Of a stretch of 64,000 nucleotides of DNA, positions 1 through 11,439 are shown piece after piece. The stretch lies in contig OZ020514.1 in NCBI GenBank assembly GCA_963971425.1, positions 17,085,406 to 17,149,405 of the forward strand, in the 5' to 3' direction. Numbering within the stretch: the stretch's first letter is position 1; every line of letters starts with the position of its first letter. This DNA comes from Bryoerythrophyllum caledonicum (taxonomy: Eukaryota; Streptophyta; Bryopsida; Pottiales; Pottiaceae). Below the pieces are notes generated by a model, which was given only the letters and a program-made list of their open reading frames with translations, ran no database searches and was not told the origin of the DNA. The translations under genes were made by a program, and so were the position numbers.

Positions 1-243
1 CTGTGAGAAGCCTTTTCCTCGTGCTCGCGCAGGGTCCTCTTTGCGTACAAGTGTGGGAGCTGCTGGATCCGCCGTGACGCCTGGGGGCTCTTCTTGCGAC
101 CGTCAAGGACGTCGACTATCCATGAAGGCGCCACCACCCCATTCTAGGCCACCTTAAAGTCCCTCTAGGCCGGGCAAGACACTGATAGACACTTCTGAAA
201 CAACAAGGTAGGAGTGTCTCTCATCCTCCATCGACATTACCCC

Positions 244-1859
244 GCTGTTCACCTCGTAAGCAAGGTGAAAGACGTGTAGCACGGGGCATTCCAAGGATGA
301 TTTACACCCTAGAGAACGTCAGCATCTGCCCGCTTAGGTGGAGGCTGCAAAACTTTTCTCAGAGGTGGACCCGAAAACAATGCCAACGCCCCTACCTCCA
401 GCGCCTGGCCTGTACTTGGTTGTGAAGGCTAGCGAGATTGTGTCGCCGGATTCCCTACTACATGGCGAGATGCCTTTGTTGGAGTTGCAAACACTGCAAG
501 CAATTGGTCGTTTAAGTAGGTTGATATTCAACGCATGGGGGGCGGTTCATAGTGAACCCGATCTTATGGTAAGTCCATCCTTATTTGCAATGCTTGTGGT
601 AGGTCCCTTCTCATTTGCATTTGCAATGTTATAATATGTCCTGTTCTATTTGGTACTAAGTACAAAGTCGACCTAACTATCTGAGCATCTATTGCGCATA
701 ATGCTCTAGGGTCACGCGATCTTCAGGCCATCAACACGTGTCGCAACATCTTCATGTCACGAGATGAGTCCAAGATTACTGATGAGATAGCTTCTTTTGG
801 GGTTCATCACCAGCTAGCGTTCTCATACCCCGCCAAGCTCCAAGAGTTTCCGGACAGCCATGCGAGGGTGTTCGAGTATTGCAGCAATACGTGAAGAAGA
901 CCATGCAGTCCTTTGACTTTGCTACTGGTATAGCTGCGGAAGACGTCGCATGGTCTTGGTCGTCATTCATCTGGCGATGCAGTCCATTCCCTCGCCAGAG
1001 TGCCTAGAGCGCACGTTCAAGTACACGGAGGAGGAGTTTAAAATGCTCGTGGGGTGGATGTTGAAGGGAGAGCACAATGGTGCATTGGATCAAACTCCCC
1101 CACCATGTGCTCGGGCATTGAAGTTGTTTACGAGTAGCAAATATGGTTGTGGAGTAGCCATGGTTTTCCCTCTCAATGGTTTGCGTGAGGATGCGTTTCA
1201 TAAATGAGGGGATCAATTTCTTTTTGCGATGCAAGAGCTACTGAGGATGGGGCGCATTTATTTCACTACCTTGGAAACCAGAGCGGAAGACTTTCTGGAA
1301 TTTTGGCAAGTTTCGAAGTCTGGCTCGTGCATGTCTTTGTTGGTTGACCCATACATGGTGTGGCGGAGGACGGTGTATGTGCAAGCTTGTTGTGACTTAC
1401 TCCACTTCAGCATGGATGGCGAGCTTCACCGAATGTAGGTGGCGGGCGGCGGGGAGGAGCTGTGGACGAACTCGGACAGGTTACACTATGTTCTATTCCT
1501 TCGAGAGAATATGGCTTTAGGATACGCTCCCGCTGGGTTGGTGGCTACAGGTGAGTGGTTCCCTTCACCATGTAGCCTTGGCGTGGCAGCAAGAGGGGTT
1601 GGCATCGTGTCAGGCCAAGCTGGATGTTATCATGGTCGATGGCCTAGCGGTTGATTTTAGCGGCCTCTGCCACTCCCCCCTATCCACGGATTTCTTGGAA
1701 CGCCCTCCCTCGTCGCCTTTGCCAAACACCTTGTCCTCTGAGCATGCTCTCGAGTGCGGTGCAGGAGATGGGGTTGCTAGTGCTATGATATTGCTCGCCA
1801 ACCCGACAGGGTTCTTGGGCATGTCGATGTCGGACACAGACAGACCGTTAGGGACATAG
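244..1859 (+). pseudogene. Broken multi-exon gene, function unknown
   Basis: Several protein-like frames follow one another on the plus strand with plausible splice sites. The first runs to a GTAAGT donor after position 570 and is Pro/Leu-rich. A second block lies near 712-890. A third runs from about 950 to a GTGAGT donor near 1550, and the last from about 1581 to the stop near 1859. In-frame stops occur at 332-334 (TAG), 1204-1206 (TGA) and 1436-1438 (TAG), each one C-to-T step from Gln or Arg codons. A frame change is needed near 890-950. I see no recognisable domain. The frame continuity across stops and the splice sites suggest an old gene rather than chance ORFs. It could also be a transposon-encoded protein of a family I do not know. 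Confidence 0.4.
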
Positions 1860-2208
1860 AATGCCCTACAATTGACCATTTGGTGGAGGTATGAAATGCT
1901 TTCTGGACTCATGAGGCACTGTGATTGAGCCTGTTTTTGAGGTCCTATGTTTCTGTGGTGGGGCTGGATAGGTAGTGCGAGTTATTGGAGATGGGGCCGC
2001 AAATTTGACACCTTTACATAGTGGGAGTGGCCGAGTTCCTGCGGAGAGCTTCGAGGTTCAGGACAGTGAAGATAGTGGAGTGCCGGAGGATAGTGCTACG
2101 CACAAGTATTTGCAGGATTTACTTGTCAACTAGTTTCATGGTTTGGTGTTTTATACTTGACATGTTTGACGGATTTATGGTTTAGGACAAGTTCAGGTCA
2201 TGATAATA

Positions 2209-2312
2209 GTTAAACTGGTTGCAAAGATGAGTAGTACTCAGATTTTGGACAAGAGAGGGTCACGAGAATGGTTAAACCGGTTGCAAAAATGAGTTGTACT
2301 CAGATTTTGGAG
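2209..2312. repeat. 62-bp tandem duplication
   Basis: Two adjacent diverged copies, starting at 2209 and 2271, share the core GTTAAACTGGTTGCAAAGAT and continue through CTCAGATTTTGG. The period is 62 bp. No coding role is evident. Confidence 0.7.
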
Positions 2313-2383
2313 GCATAAGTATTTCTATTTTATGACTTTAAAATAGGGTGCTATGAAAAATGACGAGTTATAAAGCCCTGAAC

Positions 2384-3038
2384 ATGCCTTTGTAAAGGGT
2401 TGTACATATGTTGTATAAATGATAAACATCCCTAATTGAAAAAAAAAAAAAACAAACGAACTTTCATGCAAAGTTGCACAGTGTCATTCACATGTTCTAC
2501 ATGTTTTTTTTACTTGTCCAATTAATATTTCACTGAATTCTAATTTAGACCATGGGTTGGAAAGAATACATAGTGGCTCTTGTTTTTTGTAGAACATAGA
2601 ATGACTAAATATGCACGTAAAGCATGTCTAAGCCACCGCTTTTGTGAAGGATTGTACATATGTTGTATCCGTGATAAAAATCCCTAATTAGAAAAAAAGA
2701 ACATGCTTTTGTAAAGGGTTGTACATATGTTGTATAGGAGATAAACATTCCTAATTGGGATAAAAGAACCTGCTTTTGTAAAGGGTTGTACATATGTTGT
2801 ATAGGTGATAAACATTCTTAATTGGGGAAAAAAAAAACTGGAAACCAAAAAAAAAAAACTTTCATGCAAAGCTGCATACTGTCATTCACATGTTCCATAT
2901 GTTTGTTTTTTAAACTTGTCCAGTTCATATTTCACTAAATTCCAGAATAGAGCATCGGTTGAAAATAATCTATTGTGGCTTCTGTTTTTTTTTAAAACAT
3001 TGAATGACTAAATATGGACCTGAAGCATGTCTAAGCCA
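2384..3038. repeat. Nested satellite-like array (67-bp units between ~180-bp direct repeats)
   Basis: A unit containing GTAAAGGGTTGTACATATGT occurs near 2390, 2638, 2704 and 2771; the last three are tandem with a period of about 67 bp. A separate block of about 180 bp beginning ACTTTCATGCAAAG and ending CATGTCTAAGCCA is present twice, at about 2459-2635 and 2860-3038, in the same orientation. The array directly abuts the MULE remnant, so it could be terminal or subterminal repeat sequence of that element. I could not match it to an inverted copy on the other side. Confidence 0.75.
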
Positions 3039-3364
3039 AGCACGCTTAAGGATATCCCCCTCATCAAGAAGACCCAAAACCTTTTAAGTTGTATTGCTAG
3101 GACGGGACCATCGAGAGCTGAAGGACCCTGTCGTACAGTCCGTGAATTCACTACAAGCCTTTCTTTGCCTCTTATTTCTATCTCCCTCATTCACTTCAAA
3201 CGTCGATTACGATGCGGGGTGTAGGACGCTTGCGTCAGCCTTCACTTGATGTTTAGAAGCTTATTGTTCATTTCGGTCGCGCCTGCAAGTCCATGGTTGA
3301 GCAAACTTGGGTTCTCTGTTACCAAATTCTACATACTTGTGAACACAGACGCCAGATCGGCGAG

Positions 3365-5239
3365 CTACTTTTGTGGATTCTCCATTATCCCTTCTCTTTG
3401 ACTCACGCTGCACAACGAAGCATCCGGATGGTGACCTGTGTCGTGCAGAATGTCTAAGGGACCAGGACACGCTCCTGTAACAACGGTACCACGAAGTGAC
3501 CCCTGAAAACGAATAATGGCTGCGTCTTTTACATCTTTGTTCAGCATCTTGAAGACCTTCACTTAATGCTTGCAGATGTTCCCTCTCAAACCAAGCGGGC
3601 ATGAGTAGTGAGCCCAATCGGTGGTGGGGCTCATAATCACCCAAATTGTGGGAAAACTTGTCTGGCTTGCCACGTAGGCGATGTCCTCGGCCTGATTGAT
3701 GCAGACATGCTCGTCTGGAATCTCTCTGGCCCGTATGACCGCGTTAGCAACCATCCCTTCTGTCTTTCCATTCCTGATGAAGCCATATAACTTACATTGC
3801 ACTGCGTACCAGTAGTGCGTAAGTACATCCTTTGCGAGGTGGTAAATGAGCCAATCTATGCGGCGGCCATCAAACTTCTGTTGTGTGCTGGACAAGATAG
3901 ACTTCAAGTTACCGTGGTAGCTCTCAACTGCTGCAATTGTGTCTTGGTTTGCATGGAGGATGCACCGATAACCAGTGAGCCACATCTTGAGCTTAGGTAC
4001 CCAATGCCTCTGGAAGTAGTTAAAGAAAGTTTTAGCTGCAGAATACTTTACCCGCAAGTGTCCGAACTTGTCCAAAGACACGCGCACCACAGCTTCGCCT
4101 TGTTGGATGCCACTTCCATACATTAATTGGCGCATTCTTGCAAAACAAGGGTTCTTACATAGTTGGCCTTGATTTTTTGGGTCGCATTCTCCAGCCAAGC
4201 TTTACAAACATGCCATAGGCAAAGGACTTTGACATTGTCCTCATCACGCCACACCTTCTTGCTTGACAAAAAATTGAATTGTAAGGAAACCTTAGTAGTA
4301 CACGTCGCTAAGCAATTGAAGAAGTTATAGAATCCAAGTAGCGTGAATAGAAAGACACAATTAGGACAAGAAATCACCTTATTGCATTGATCTCAGCGTT
4401 GTCGTTATCTGTTACTAAAGCGTTTGGCTCCCAATCCGGTTGAATTTGAACGCAATGGTCTCTAAGCTTCTGTAGCCACACAACAATGTCTTCCTCCCAA
4501 GACTTTTCTTGGATGCTAAATGCCACGGGGATGCCTTGCTCCCATTTATCGAAGACCATCACAGTATACAACGGATACTGCACAATATTTTAATTTGGAA
4601 ATCAGAACTTCTGGATGAAGAAGCTAGACTGAAGTACATAGACTTGAAAACACTGTACCTTTTGCAAATTGGTCCCGAATGTCGCGTCCTTGGCCAATGC
4701 CCTCTTATGGCCATGTCGCACCATCATGTCTAACTGCCAATCGGTCTGAATTGCAAGGCAGAAGAGGTTGTTGTTGGTGGGGGCTTGGTTTAGGTCAATG
4801 ATCTCGTATTTGTGGTAGTGAAAGTGCGCGTTGGGGTTCAAAACGGTCCACATTCGCACACTCATTGAATCACGTGGGTGCAATTCCACAACTCTTTAGC
4901 CATCTTGTTCGCAATGTTATGAACATCACGAGGGAGGACGAACGTGTCCCTAGTGGGTGGTAAGTTTAACCTAGGACACCTCAAGACCTCTTGTTTATGG
5001 TCAGCCATAACCTGTGCTAGGGACTTTTTCCTACACAATGACGCCTCAATCCCATCGTTGGTAGTTTGTGATAGCCTTCCGGACAGCCTTGGCCTTTGAC
5101 CACCAAATTCTAAACCATGACACGGTTTGCCCTCCCTATTGACATGGTCCATGGAGTGGAAGTGAATCGTAGAAAGTGTTTCATCAATTAGCAATTGTTT
5201 AGCAACAAAGAAACATTGGCAGCTGTCGTAGTACGCGTT
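3365..5239 (-). pseudogene. Mutator-like (MULE) transposase with SWIM finger, decayed
   Basis: This encodes a transposase of the MULE superfamily, which cuts and moves DNA in the nucleus. Reading down the minus strand, an N-terminal block (5239-4862, FVLPRDVHN) is followed by KDATFGTN (first catalytic Asp region, near 4690), then YPLYTVMVFDKWEQG and VTDNDN (second Asp, near 4400), LCLWHVCKAW (near 4210) and AVESYHG (catalytic Glu, near 3960). It ends in a SWIM-type finger, SCPLGLRGNICKH (near 3580). Two or three short introns with GT/AG ends separate the blocks, for example after DNAEINAIR. The frame continues past a TAA after CKH into a conserved-looking tail ending at 3365. The first Cys of the SWIM CxC is Tyr here (YSC). 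No terminal inverted repeats were found. Family assignment is firm; inactivity is inferred from the stops and the missing Cys. Confidence 0.8.
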
Positions 5240-5452
5240 GGCAAGTATTCACATCTTAACACAAAGATACCCTAAGGTAATCGTTCCCACAGTGAATCCT
5301 CGAGAACTACAACGGCTTACAACAAGCCTATATCTGTACAATGCTAAACATACCACAATATATACATAAAAAGAAAGAAAAGAAAGGTTTAGACCACAGG
5401 TCTGAGTGTTTAACTACACCAACCACCACCGCTTTCCATATAAACAACGTCC

Positions 5453-5547
5453 CGGGTAGGAGCCTACTTCGCTCGAACGGGAAGGACCCTCGGGTAGGGG
5501 CCTACTTTGCTTGGTCGGGAAGGACACTCGAGTAGGGACCTACCTCT
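5453..5547. repeat. 38-bp tandem repeat, three copies
   Basis: Copies begin at 5453, 5491 and 5529 with CGGGTAGGAGCCTACTT or close variants. Each ends in a GGGAAGGACMCT-like stretch. No ORF is associated. Confidence 0.75.
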
Positions 5548-5596
5548 AATTAGTCTAGTCTTAGGGGTGGGGTTATCTTTACACCTATGTACAATA

Positions 5597-6158
5597 TAGA
5601 CATCCGGAGTACATGAGTATCCGGAGGGGGTATATCACCACGGACTATGGTCCGTGGTCTCACAGAGATTTTAGTGTTGACACAAGTAACGGCTATCCTT
5701 CCTCACATTCTTTTCGATTACTATTGTTCACTCAATTGGGATGGTTGTGGTTTCACTGGGCTTCATCCGTAAGGGGGATAAGCCTTGGGCCTTAAGGACT
5801 AGCACTACTCTCGTGGCAAGCACGTGGTTTACCTACCTACCACCCAAGTTGTTAGTCCTTCATTTATCTCGGAACGGCTAAAAGTTTATTATCTACTTGG
5901 TCCACATAGACATCCGCACAAGGGACCATCGACTCTATTATTTTCCTTCAGAGAACAAAGTCCTTATACCTTCAGTAGACATCCACATAAAGGGGGTTAT
6001 TTAGATATCCTTCCTCCTCTCGAGGTAACCCGAGTTGTTAGAGTAATTCCTAGTTATAACCACATAGACATCCGCACAAGGGATCAAACTAGGTCCTACT
6101 CAGTCCTTAACACCTAGTCTTGGGTTCAGTCCTCACCAATAGACATCCACACAAAGGG
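5597..6158 (+). repeat. Dispersed 18-bp motif, five copies
   Basis: The motif TAGACATCCGCACAAGGG, or the variant TAGACATCCACAYAAAGGG, starts at 5907, 5976, 6065 and 6140. A half-copy (TAGACATCCGG) lies at 5597. All are on the same strand in otherwise unlike sequence. The spacing is irregular (roughly 70-90 bp between the four full copies), so this is not a simple tandem array. A regulatory or LTR origin is possible but not shown. Confidence 0.65.
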
Positions 6159-6572
6159 AAAAACTGAAACAAGACTTAATGCTTTAAGGTAAGGTAATGC
6201 TCCTATGAATCAACTGTTCGACCAAAGGTTAGTGTATCCAGAATGTAAACCACGCCTTCACAACCGGCTACATCCACCACCGATAGGTCACACAAAGCAT
6301 ACCAAGACTCCTTCATCACCCGTTGTCTTGATGTAAATATCTACAGTGTGTAAAACATATACTTGTTTATATTTTGGAAAGATCTTTGATTAGGAGGACG
6401 AAACTTATTGGTGACGCTTCTAGTAGCTTCAAGGTGACGTTTATTGCTCACTGGATTGTTTAAAAGACGAAAGCCATAGACAATATTCACCAATTCGAAG
6501 TATTACTTTACGTTCTTAGAGTTTGTGCTTGGATTTGAAGTTCGAGCTAAAATATCGGACTGGAGGGTTTTT

Positions 6573-6944
6573 ATGGAGTCACAAGATCTAGAGTATGAAT
6601 CGGAGGTAGATTTACAGCTTTCCTTGTCTCAGTTGCCAATTCAACCATCCCAGCTGGCGGTTTCCACACCATTGCCATTCCACCCTCAAGATGAAGCTGG
6701 ATCTTCTCGTCCACTGAAGCAGCCTCGTGTTGAACAGCGTTGGCATGGTAATCTCCAAAAGGATGCTCGTGTTTTAATAATCTTACTTCAAACTGGATGT
6801 GTTGAACCGGACACTCGTGAAGTGACATTTGAAGGAAGTTTCGAGAGCCTGAACGAAGACCATTATTTCTGTATACCTAGGCCAATTGAGATAAGCGTTG
6901 GCCACCATCGTTGGTTGGATGGGCCAGTGAATCCTTTGACGTAG
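6573..6944 (+). CDS. Small hypothetical protein, 123 codons
   Basis: I chose the ATG at 6573, which follows a frame already open from about 6525. The product is acidic and Ser/Gln/Pro-rich at the start (MESQDLEYESEVDLQLSLSQ). It has a Pro-rich middle and a C-terminal block with YFCIPRPIEISVGHHRWLDG. No domain, signal peptide or membrane segment is visible. It lies between repeat blocks, so it may be an exon or a transposon fragment rather than a free-standing gene. Expression cannot be judged from sequence. Confidence 0.3.
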   Translation: MESQDLEYESEVDLQLSLSQLPIQPSQLAVSTPLPFHPQDEAGSSRPLKQPRVEQRWHGNLQKDARVLIILLQTGCVEPDTREVTFEGSFESLNEDHYFCIPRPIEISVGHHRWLDGPVNPLT

Positions 6945-7750
6945 ACTCAACGTGTAGATTACATCGCAATTACTATCAAACGCATCCTCAAGATCTTGCA
7001 AATGGAGTAGCACTGTTCTTTGACTTTAGTTTTTACTTCTACTTGATTGTGATTAAAGCTTTGTACTAATTATAAGTATTTTGTGTTCCATTTGAATGTT
7101 AGAAGTTAAAAGATGGTAGATAGAGAGTAGTTTACCTCCTAGTTAGAACTCTAAAGGTTTGTTGACCTTAAAAGATAAGTAGATACTTATCTTTTGGGTT
7201 TTCTTAGGGCCAATGGGTGTTTTAAGGCCCATGTGATATGCACATAGGCAGATGTTATCCACCTTAGGAGTCTAGAGGATAGGTAGGCATCTTCTCTCTT
7301 CCTCTTAGTCGGGTTTTGGGGGAAAAAGGGGTTAGTGTGCTTTTAGAGTGAAGTGTGTGTGTGTAGAGAGCCGAGAGTTTGATTGGCGATAACTCTGGTT
7401 GTAAGAAATATTTTGGAATAAAATTTTGAGGGTTTCTTTCTCTTTAATTTTGATGCACTTCCAAAGAGACTATTTTTTCTTGATTTGGAGTTGTAAGCAA
7501 AGAGTTACAAGCGTGTGAGTGGAGGAGGGTCTGCTGCCACCCAACGAAGAGGAGCAGAGATTCGGGCGGCCACCAAAGTTTGTAGTTTTTGCGTATGTTT
7601 TTGAAAATTTAAAGAATTGTAGAACTTTTGTTTAGCTTTGCATGAACTTATCATTCAAGTTGTTTGGAGTTGAATTGCAAAAGTTATGAAGGCTTTGAAA
7701 TTGTGAAAACCCTAGGCCATCTATTGAGAGGGCAGAGGTTTCAACAAGTC

Positions 7751-8040
7751 ATAACTTTTGGACAGTAGTTTAGAATGGTTTGAGATTTGAAAGGTGTGTG
7801 CACCATTGTCATAGCTCTTAAAAAGCTATTACAATTAATATTTGGAGTTTTAAAGAAGTTATGAGCGATTGAATTTCTAGAAGGGCGGAATTTTGAACTC
7901 ATATAACTTTTGGACAATAGTTTAGAATGACTTGAAATTTGGAGGAGTGTTAGTTATTTGTATTAGCTTTTCAGAAAATTATTATACTTAGTAGTTGGAA
8001 TTTTGAGTCATCTATGAGACCCGTTTGAAGGTTACAGCCT
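7751..8040. repeat. About 152-bp tandem repeat, two diverged copies
   Basis: Copies start at 7751 and 7903 with ATAACTTTTGGACARTAGTT. They continue through TTTAGAATG..TTGA.ATTTG and a later ..ATTA.A.TTA..A.TTGGA.TTT block. This looks like untranslated or long terminal sequence of a retroelement, but no matching second LTR was found. Confidence 0.6.
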
Positions 8041-8102
8041 TGGTGGAAGCTCTTCCATTGTGTTTTTGAACACTTCTTTTGAGTTTCTTTGTGTTTTTGA
8101 AC

Positions 8103-8556
8103 ACATGAAGATTTGAAGACTTGAAGGCAAGAAGACATGAAGACTCGTTTGTTGTAGCTTGTCGCTTGTTATTCCTAGCCGGATTTGAAAGTTCGTTGTC
8201 TTTATTTTGTTATTCCCAGCTGGATTTGGAGGCTAGTTCTTTTCAATTCTGCTTCGTAAATTTTGTTGCAGCGAAGTGGGGTTGATCATCTACACGATCA
8301 TGTTTATGTTGTTCCCACCGGTGAGGCACGATTGCTGGTCACCGTGGGTTTGAATTTAAGGAGCCAATCTTTTGGACGGTTTCAGCTTGTGGTCTGGCCG
8401 TCCAGTTTTACCCGTCCGAGGCTGTGGGTTCTTATCACCTTACCTTTACCCTTAATCCATTTAGAGCCACCACATGATAGGCCAACGGGGAGCTGTTTGA
8501 AGAGTCGAAGATATGAAGATATGAAGATTTGAAGAACAGAAGATTTGAAGACCTAA
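8103..8556. repeat. Two purine-rich GAAGA-type simple repeats
   Basis: Low-complexity runs of ATGAAGATTTGAAGA-like units occur at about 8103-8142 and 8500-8556. An ordinary-looking stretch that includes a weak 89-codon frame separates them. I assign no gene. Confidence 0.6.
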
Positions 8557-8664
8557 TTGGACTCTCCTGCCATATATTCCTGTTGCAGCCAGATTCCCCG
8601 TGAATTCTCAAAGCCTCCCCTCTCTATACGACACCGTCTCCTTCCTCCTTTAAACATTTGTTAT

Positions 8665-8866
8665 TTCACCTGTTATTCCCATCCTACCTTAACTAAATCT
8701 ACGTGATGGCACAAGGAAACAACAACAAACATTCACTTCCAGATTCACGCCTCTCTAACTCTCCCGTTTCTTCACCTGTTATTCCCACTTTATCTAACTA
8801 TTCTAAATGATGGAGCAAGGAAACAACAACGAGGAGGTTAGAATGAAATGAGGAGCGGACTACTTG
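8665..8866 (+). repeat. 106-bp tandem duplication with repeated MAQGNNN-like start
   Basis: Units start at 8665 and 8771 with TTCACCTGTTATTCCCA. Each contains an ATG followed by a GAGCAAGGAAACAACAAC-like stretch. The first ATG (8706) opens a short frame beginning MAQGNNNKHS that ends after about 34 codons. The second opens MMEQGNNNEEVRMK, then a stop. The duplicated start could come from the 5' end of a gag-like gene. No downstream gag domain follows. Confidence 0.5.
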
Positions 8867-9258
8867 AAATGGCACTCACAGTCATGTATAGAATCCGAGC
8901 TCTCCAACCATAGAAGGCTTTAGAGAGCGTAGGTTTAGAATTAAACTGAAAGCAAATACACACATCAAGCAGTGAAGAGAGGTGCGAAGAGGCTCCTCAC
9001 ATATACTGCCAAGAACTCATACAAATGCCAAAAGCAAACGATACCTTCTACTAAACATGGCGGCATTGACTACCCTTGACGGCGCAGCCACCGTCCCACC
9101 AACTCTACGCGCCAAGTCAAAAGGCATCTACACAAATCTCAAGGCAAAACCAAGTCAAATCCAAGTTCAACCCGGGGCCAAGTCCGTAAATGAACAGTGA
9201 CCTACAAACTAAGATTCTGACCCTATTTCCGGGTCAACTCATCAAGTCTTCTCTTCTC

Positions 9259-11391
9259 TTACCTCCTCTTCCACTTCTTTGTGCTCTTGCTTGAAGTTGG
9301 GTTGGTCGCGGCCTTCGCGAGCGCCACAAGAGGTGATAACAGATCTATAGATGAAGAGGTTGCCAATCCCGCCATGGATGACCAAGGTAAGGCCTTTGTC
9401 AAAATCAAAGAGGCATCCCGGCTGCCCGAAGTGAGTAGCACGGAAGTCGTACTTCGGTGGGGCTTAGACCGGGCCGGAAGGGCCGATACGAGGCTCGGAA
9501 TCCCAAGGAAGGCCTCCTGTACGGAGGTGTGTCCCAACTTGACCTTAGTCCGCATTGGAAGGTGCAAGTAAGTAGAACTTTCACTCGTTGTCTTCCCAAA
9601 AGGAGTCATACCCTACAAAGGAGTAAGAGTCGGTGTTGCGCAAACGGGGTCTCCAAGGAAAAACTGACACGGGAGAGTCGTGCACGGAGGTTCCATCGTG
9701 GCACCCATGCTATCCTTTCTTCTACTCTGCACCTGCGTGGTGATATGTGAAGGAGAAGGACAAGCGGCAACTCCTACAGGGAGAGCTCGAGAGGGGAGAT
9801 CAAGGCTATTGAGATCAATCACGCCCTTCTCTGTTGGAAGTCCTTGGTCATCCGAGTCTTGCTTCTCCGAATCCGCTTCTGAACCAGAGTCGCCATCCTT
9901 GCCCGAACTCTACGAATCCTCTACAAACTTTGATAGGATATGGATGAGGTTGCCTACCAACAACCTCATGTTAGGATACGCTTCTTTGATCTTACCGGTC
10001 TGCTCCACCATGAAGGCAATCACCTTCTTGCTAGAAATATGGCCATCACTCTCCAATCTAGCATAAAACATCTTGGCTTTCATCACTGCATTTGGCGGGA
10101 CGTGCAATGCCTCTTCCACCTGCTGCAATGCCGATGTCGAGGCATTGGCTTGGAAAAGAGCCTCCTTGCAACTCTTCTCTACCTCTAATGCCCGACTCTT
10201 CATCTTTGTCACATCAAGAGTGAGTCGGTTGACCTTCGGTTCAATAATGCGGAGGTCACCAACTTCTCCAATCTTCTCCTTGGCCGCAACGACGAGTCCT
10301 TGGTGAGAGGGGTTGCCGAGCAGGCTGCCTAACCGTCCCAAGGTCTTATCCACATCGTCCACATACACCCGAAGAACCTCTACCAACTCGGAGGCAAAGT
10401 AAGTCTTTCCTCCGAGCTGAGCTAATCATGTAGCGGCTGCACAGGCGGTAGCTCGAGTTAGGGTGGAAGGTGCTCCTCCTTGTCTCTGTCGTTGACGCTT
10501 GGGAGGTGGTAGTGCTTCCTCCTCTGACTATGATGAACTACTCCCTCCTTCTGATCTAGGCTCGCGCTCCGATTCCGTCCCTTTGAACTTCTTCATAATC
10601 AGTTGAGTGCCATACACCATGGCCTCCTCCGGAGTGGTTTCCTTGAAGTAGTGATAGAGGTCGATGAGGAAAGGGCAAATGGGTGAGCGCCTCGTACTGT
10701 TGACGCTCTTCGTCAACCTGATCACTACCTCCTTTATAATTAAGGCCCAGTTTACCATCCTCTCCCCAAGATAGGCACCATACATGGTCCTAGCAAGTGT
10801 GATCGTGACTCGGGTAGGTTTCTCCGGGTGCAAGGTTGGTACGAGGAATGAGAAAACCCGCTTGGCCAGAGGATCCAGACAATCTTGCAATGCATAACTA
10901 TTCTTGGCATCCTAGGTGCCAAAAAGCCCTTTGGCGTACTCCTCCTTCTTAAAACTCGTCAATCCTGCCCCCTGTCGTGGAAAACCATACACCTGTCGTG
11001 GAAAATTGTACACCTCCTGCCATCTTCCCATGGTCCATCGGTCCGGGCAAGCCCGAATGCTACCCCCCTTTGGTTCTGGTAATGGATCTTGCCGTAGCTC
11101 TTGCACAGTTGAGTCTACACAAAAACTCCAACAAAAGTCTAGTAGAGAGAGACAACCCATTTGAAGAAGGTCCTCCTTCAATTTGGTAAGTTTGAGTGGA
11201 TCCTTTGGAATGGTGGGAGAGATGTCATTTGTCGTTGAGGTCGTTGTGGTCATGTTTCTTGCATGCTTGTTCGGACCTCCTGCCTCGGTCTTCCGCTTCT
11301 CTTGACTGTTGTTGCAAGCTTCTCGAGGTTGGACCTCTCTGTCTTGCTTGTGCTCGTGGTCGTGGTGGTATCCTTGTGCTGGTGGAGCCAC
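9259..11391 (-). pseudogene. Unknown coiled-coil/gag-like family, copy A, nonsense-riddled
   Basis: One minus-strand frame stays readable for about 711 codons, broken only by stops at 10912, 10528, 10426 (TGA), 9910 and 9613 before ending at 9259. The N-terminal third is basic and Thr/Lys-rich. A conserved block near 10,830 reads TLHPEKPTRVTITLARTMYG, followed by WALIIKEVVIRLTK. Then come a Ser/Glu/Pro-rich linker with PPPKRQRQR (possible nuclear signal) and a helical coiled-coil segment (about 10,386-9,913). The tail is Ser/Pro-rich. It aligns block by block with copy B at 14.2-16.2 kb: HPEKPxR, the W-x-RL-K helix, and a helix ending MRLLVGNL here against MQLLVNNT there. I do not recognise the family. 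It has no visible enzyme motif; a gag-like or lineage-specific nuclear protein is conceivable. A start codon could not be fixed because the frame is open further upstream into the minisatellite. Confidence 0.6.
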
Positions 11392-11439
11392 AGCCCTTCC
11401 TTCGGCTCACGTGCTCGGACCTCCTTCAGTTGGTGTGCT

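Noticed and set aside
2384-2870. CRISPR-like array
   Set aside because: Repeats are imperfect, 67 bp apart with no distinct unique spacers, and the DNA is eukaryotic with no cas genes.
6571-6828. Minus-strand 85-codon ORF opposite the small hypothetical gene
   Set aside because: It is an antisense shadow of the plus-strand frame, which has the better start and composition.
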